A DNA stretch of 6,309 bases from Balneolaceae bacterium (GTDB lineage Bacteria > Bacteroidota > Rhodothermia > Balneolales > Balneolaceae), in assembly GCA_021767245.1 (NCBI GenBank), contig JAASTO010000157.1, positions 1-6,309 of the forward strand, given 5' to 3'. A program made the translations under genes and the position numbers. A model generated the notes under the pieces. It did not search any database, was not told the origin of the DNA, and worked only from the letters and a program-made list of their open reading frames with translations. This document shows positions 5,605-6,309 of this stretch, piece after piece (position 1 is the first letter of the stretch; each line of letters opens with the position of its first letter).

Positions 5605-6075
5605 TTAGTCTAGTTTCATCTCAGCATTTACCCAAGCAACAATTTCATCTCCACCCATAATACTTTTGACAAACTCTCTGTTTTTAATGGTCTGAGTACC
5701 ATAACTTCCATCTTCAAAGCTATCTTTAAAGATCATTATATGTGGTACTCCGGGAATATCAGCTTTATTCAAATGTGCTAAGATTAACTCATTATGATAT
5801 CTGCTACCCATTGAGGTTTCATCCCAATAATCATATTTCTGAATATACTTGATGGCCTCGTCCATATTTTCATCCATTGTTACCATCACAAGTTTCGTTT
5901 CAAATTCAGAATGAAGGGAATCAAAGTCAGCCCGTATTACATCGATACTTTCAATTACATCTTGGCGATTACACGGTCCGCAATCTGTTGCTCCGAAATA
6001 GAAAACAGTCAGTTGGTCTTGGGCAAATACTGATGAGGATATAAGTAGAAAAGTTATTGTGAGTAATGTTTTCAT
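5605..6075 (-). CDS. Secreted thioredoxin-fold protein with CGPC active site
   Basis: The 156-residue product has a Sec signal peptide (residues 1-18, MKTLLTITFLLISSSVFA, likely cut before Gln19). The mature part starts as a thioredoxin fold: LTVFYFGATDCGPCN with the redox pair Cys32-Gly-Pro-Cys35, and a cis-proline region IPGVPHIMIF (Pro111). Between these lies a helical insertion with MDENMDEAIKYIQKYDYW. It probably exchanges disulfides in the periplasm, but the partner is unknown, and it is not clearly TlpA, DsbA or ResA. It is the only gene of its cassette. The leader is about 29 nt, too short for a promoter, so expression likely depends on read-through from the right. The ATG at 6073-6075 is chosen because it gives a full signal peptide. 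As a cassette gene it is unusual, since most are toxin-antitoxin, resistance or defence genes. Confidence 0.85.
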   Translation of the reverse strand: MKTLLTITFLLISSSVFAQDQLTVFYFGATDCGPCNRQDVIESIDVIRADFDSLHSEFETKLVMVTMDENMDEAIKYIQKYDYWDETSMGSRYHNELILAHLNKADIPGVPHIMIFKDSFEDGSYGTQTIKNREFVKSIMGGDEIVAWVNAEMKLD

Positions 6076-6098
6076 AAATCTTCTCGGTTTGTAAATGC

Positions 6099-6222
6099 GT
6101 ATAACGGCCCAGCGTTTAAACGGCGCGGGGATTAAAGTTTCATTGAAGTAGCAAAATTAATTCCTGGCAATCAAGTTTCCATCGCACCCCGTCCGCGTCC
6201 GATTTAAATCATACAATTAGGC
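6099..6222 (-). repeat. attC6 recombination site (124 bp)
   Basis: R' is GTTATAC on the minus strand, and the R'' position reads GCCTAAT. The L'' arm TTTAAATCGGACGCGGACGGGG pairs with CCCCGCGCCGTTTAAA, leaving a T, one A and an AC pair unpaired, as expected of bulged attC stems. It is closely similar to attC5 throughout. The cassette gene that this site should follow is not seen; a hairpin region and a possible plus-strand gene start lie there instead. Confidence 0.8.
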
Positions 6223-6297
6223 ATCCTCAAGGTTGATGTCTTCAAAGAAGAACATCACCTTGTATGTTCAAACGCCAATTTAAACAAAGAGGATGCC
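6220..6297. repeat. Inverted repeat enclosing a strong hairpin, possible insertion-sequence end
   Basis: GGCATCCTC (6220-6228) is exactly repeated in inverse at 6289-6297. Inside, 6228-6262 folds as a 15-bp stem with two single-base bulges and an AAA loop (CAAGGT/ACCTTG, GATGT/ACATC, CTTC/GAAG). The outer arm overlaps the R'' box of attC6. A plus-strand start codon follows at once. This could be the left end of an insertion sequence placed in the attC, or the leader of a reversed cassette gene. The family cannot be named from so little sequence. Confidence 0.4.
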
Positions 6298-6298
6298 C

Positions 6299-6309
6299 AT
6301 GCAGAAGAT
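6299..6309 (+). CDS. Possible start of a plus-strand gene, cut by right edge
   Basis: ATG CAG AAG at 6299 opens a plus-strand frame preceded by AAAGAGG at a 6-nt spacing, the clearest Shine-Dalgarno-like site in the window; an alternative ATG lies at 6293-6295. Only four codons are visible (Met-Gln-Lys), so no product can be assigned. It would be the only gene on the plus strand, in keeping with an insertion-sequence transposase or a reversed cassette gene. Confidence 0.3.

Larger units (their letters stand above)
1689..6222 (-). mobile_element. Integron cassette array (five cassettes plus one partial); no integrase in window
   Basis: Genes all read on the minus strand and are separated by imperfect palindromes with attC architecture. 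Using the recombination point between G and the following bases of R', the cassettes are about 1689-2331 (antitoxin plus broken toxin), 2332-3866 (OLD-like nuclease), 3867-4623 (RelE/ParE pair), 4624-5471 (HigBA) and 5472-6104 (thioredoxin-like). A further one begins at 6105 and leaves the window. In each complete cassette but HigBA, the first 8-10 bases are the reverse complement of the flank of its own attC (for example TTATGCAAC with GTTGCATAA), which is what insertion of a circular cassette leaves behind. Gene direction implies that attI and the integrase, if present, lie to the right. The left end near 1689 is the distal end of the array. Confidence 0.85.

Noticed and set aside
2326..6222. 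Regularly spaced repeats as a CRISPR array
   Set aside because: The repeats are 124-131 bp, imperfectly palindromic and separated by full genes of 630-1535 bp; CRISPR repeats are far shorter with spacers of similar length.

Overview
This window is a stretch of an integron cassette array (or an integrase-less cluster of attC sites) running into ordinary chromosomal genes. All clear genes lie on the minus strand. No integrase gene or attI site is visible, so the sequence alone cannot say whether this is a full sedentary chromosomal integron. The organism is probably a moderate-GC member of the Bacteroidota/Balneolota group. That guess rests on the efflux adaptor lipoprotein with a Cys-Ser-Asp-Gln start, the general lack of strong Shine-Dalgarno sites and the protein style; it is an inference, not a proof.

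Layout, left to right. Positions 1-431 hold the N-terminal part of an ABC transporter permease of the FtsX/LolC type, cut by the window edge. It overlaps (ATGA) the end of a lipoprotein periplasmic adaptor gene (428-1522), so the two form an export operon. A perfect 11-bp inverted repeat lies just upstream of the adaptor. From about 1689 rightwards the DNA is built of cassettes separated by imperfect palindromes of about 124-131 bp: attC2 2326-2450, attC3 3861-3991, attC4 4618-4747, attC5 5466-5589, attC6 6099-6222, plus a truncated attC1 arm at 1689-1722. The sites carry boxes of the GTTATGC/CATAAC or GTTATGT/ACATAAC kind and complementary inner arms, with one unpaired A in the L'' arm as in classical attC sites. 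The start of each cassette is the reverse complement of the flank of its own attC.

In transcription order (right to left) the cassettes are: an interrupted or partial cassette at the right edge with a strong hairpin and a possible plus-strand gene start; a secreted thioredoxin-like protein; a HigB-HigA toxin-antitoxin pair with its own promoter; a PF09720-type antitoxin with a RelE/ParE toxin; a single OLD-family ATPase/TOPRIM nuclease, a likely phage-defence gene; and a second PF09720-type antitoxin whose ParE-like toxin is broken by a nonsense codon and whose attC is truncated.

Three toxin-antitoxin cassettes among five fits the known role of such modules in stabilising long cassette arrays. 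The thioredoxin and OLD-like cassettes have leaders of only about 29-34 nt, so they probably rely on read-through. The toxin-antitoxin cassettes have leaders of about 53-87 nt, with room for a promoter. The distal cassette, next to the chromosomal operon, looks fixed and decaying.
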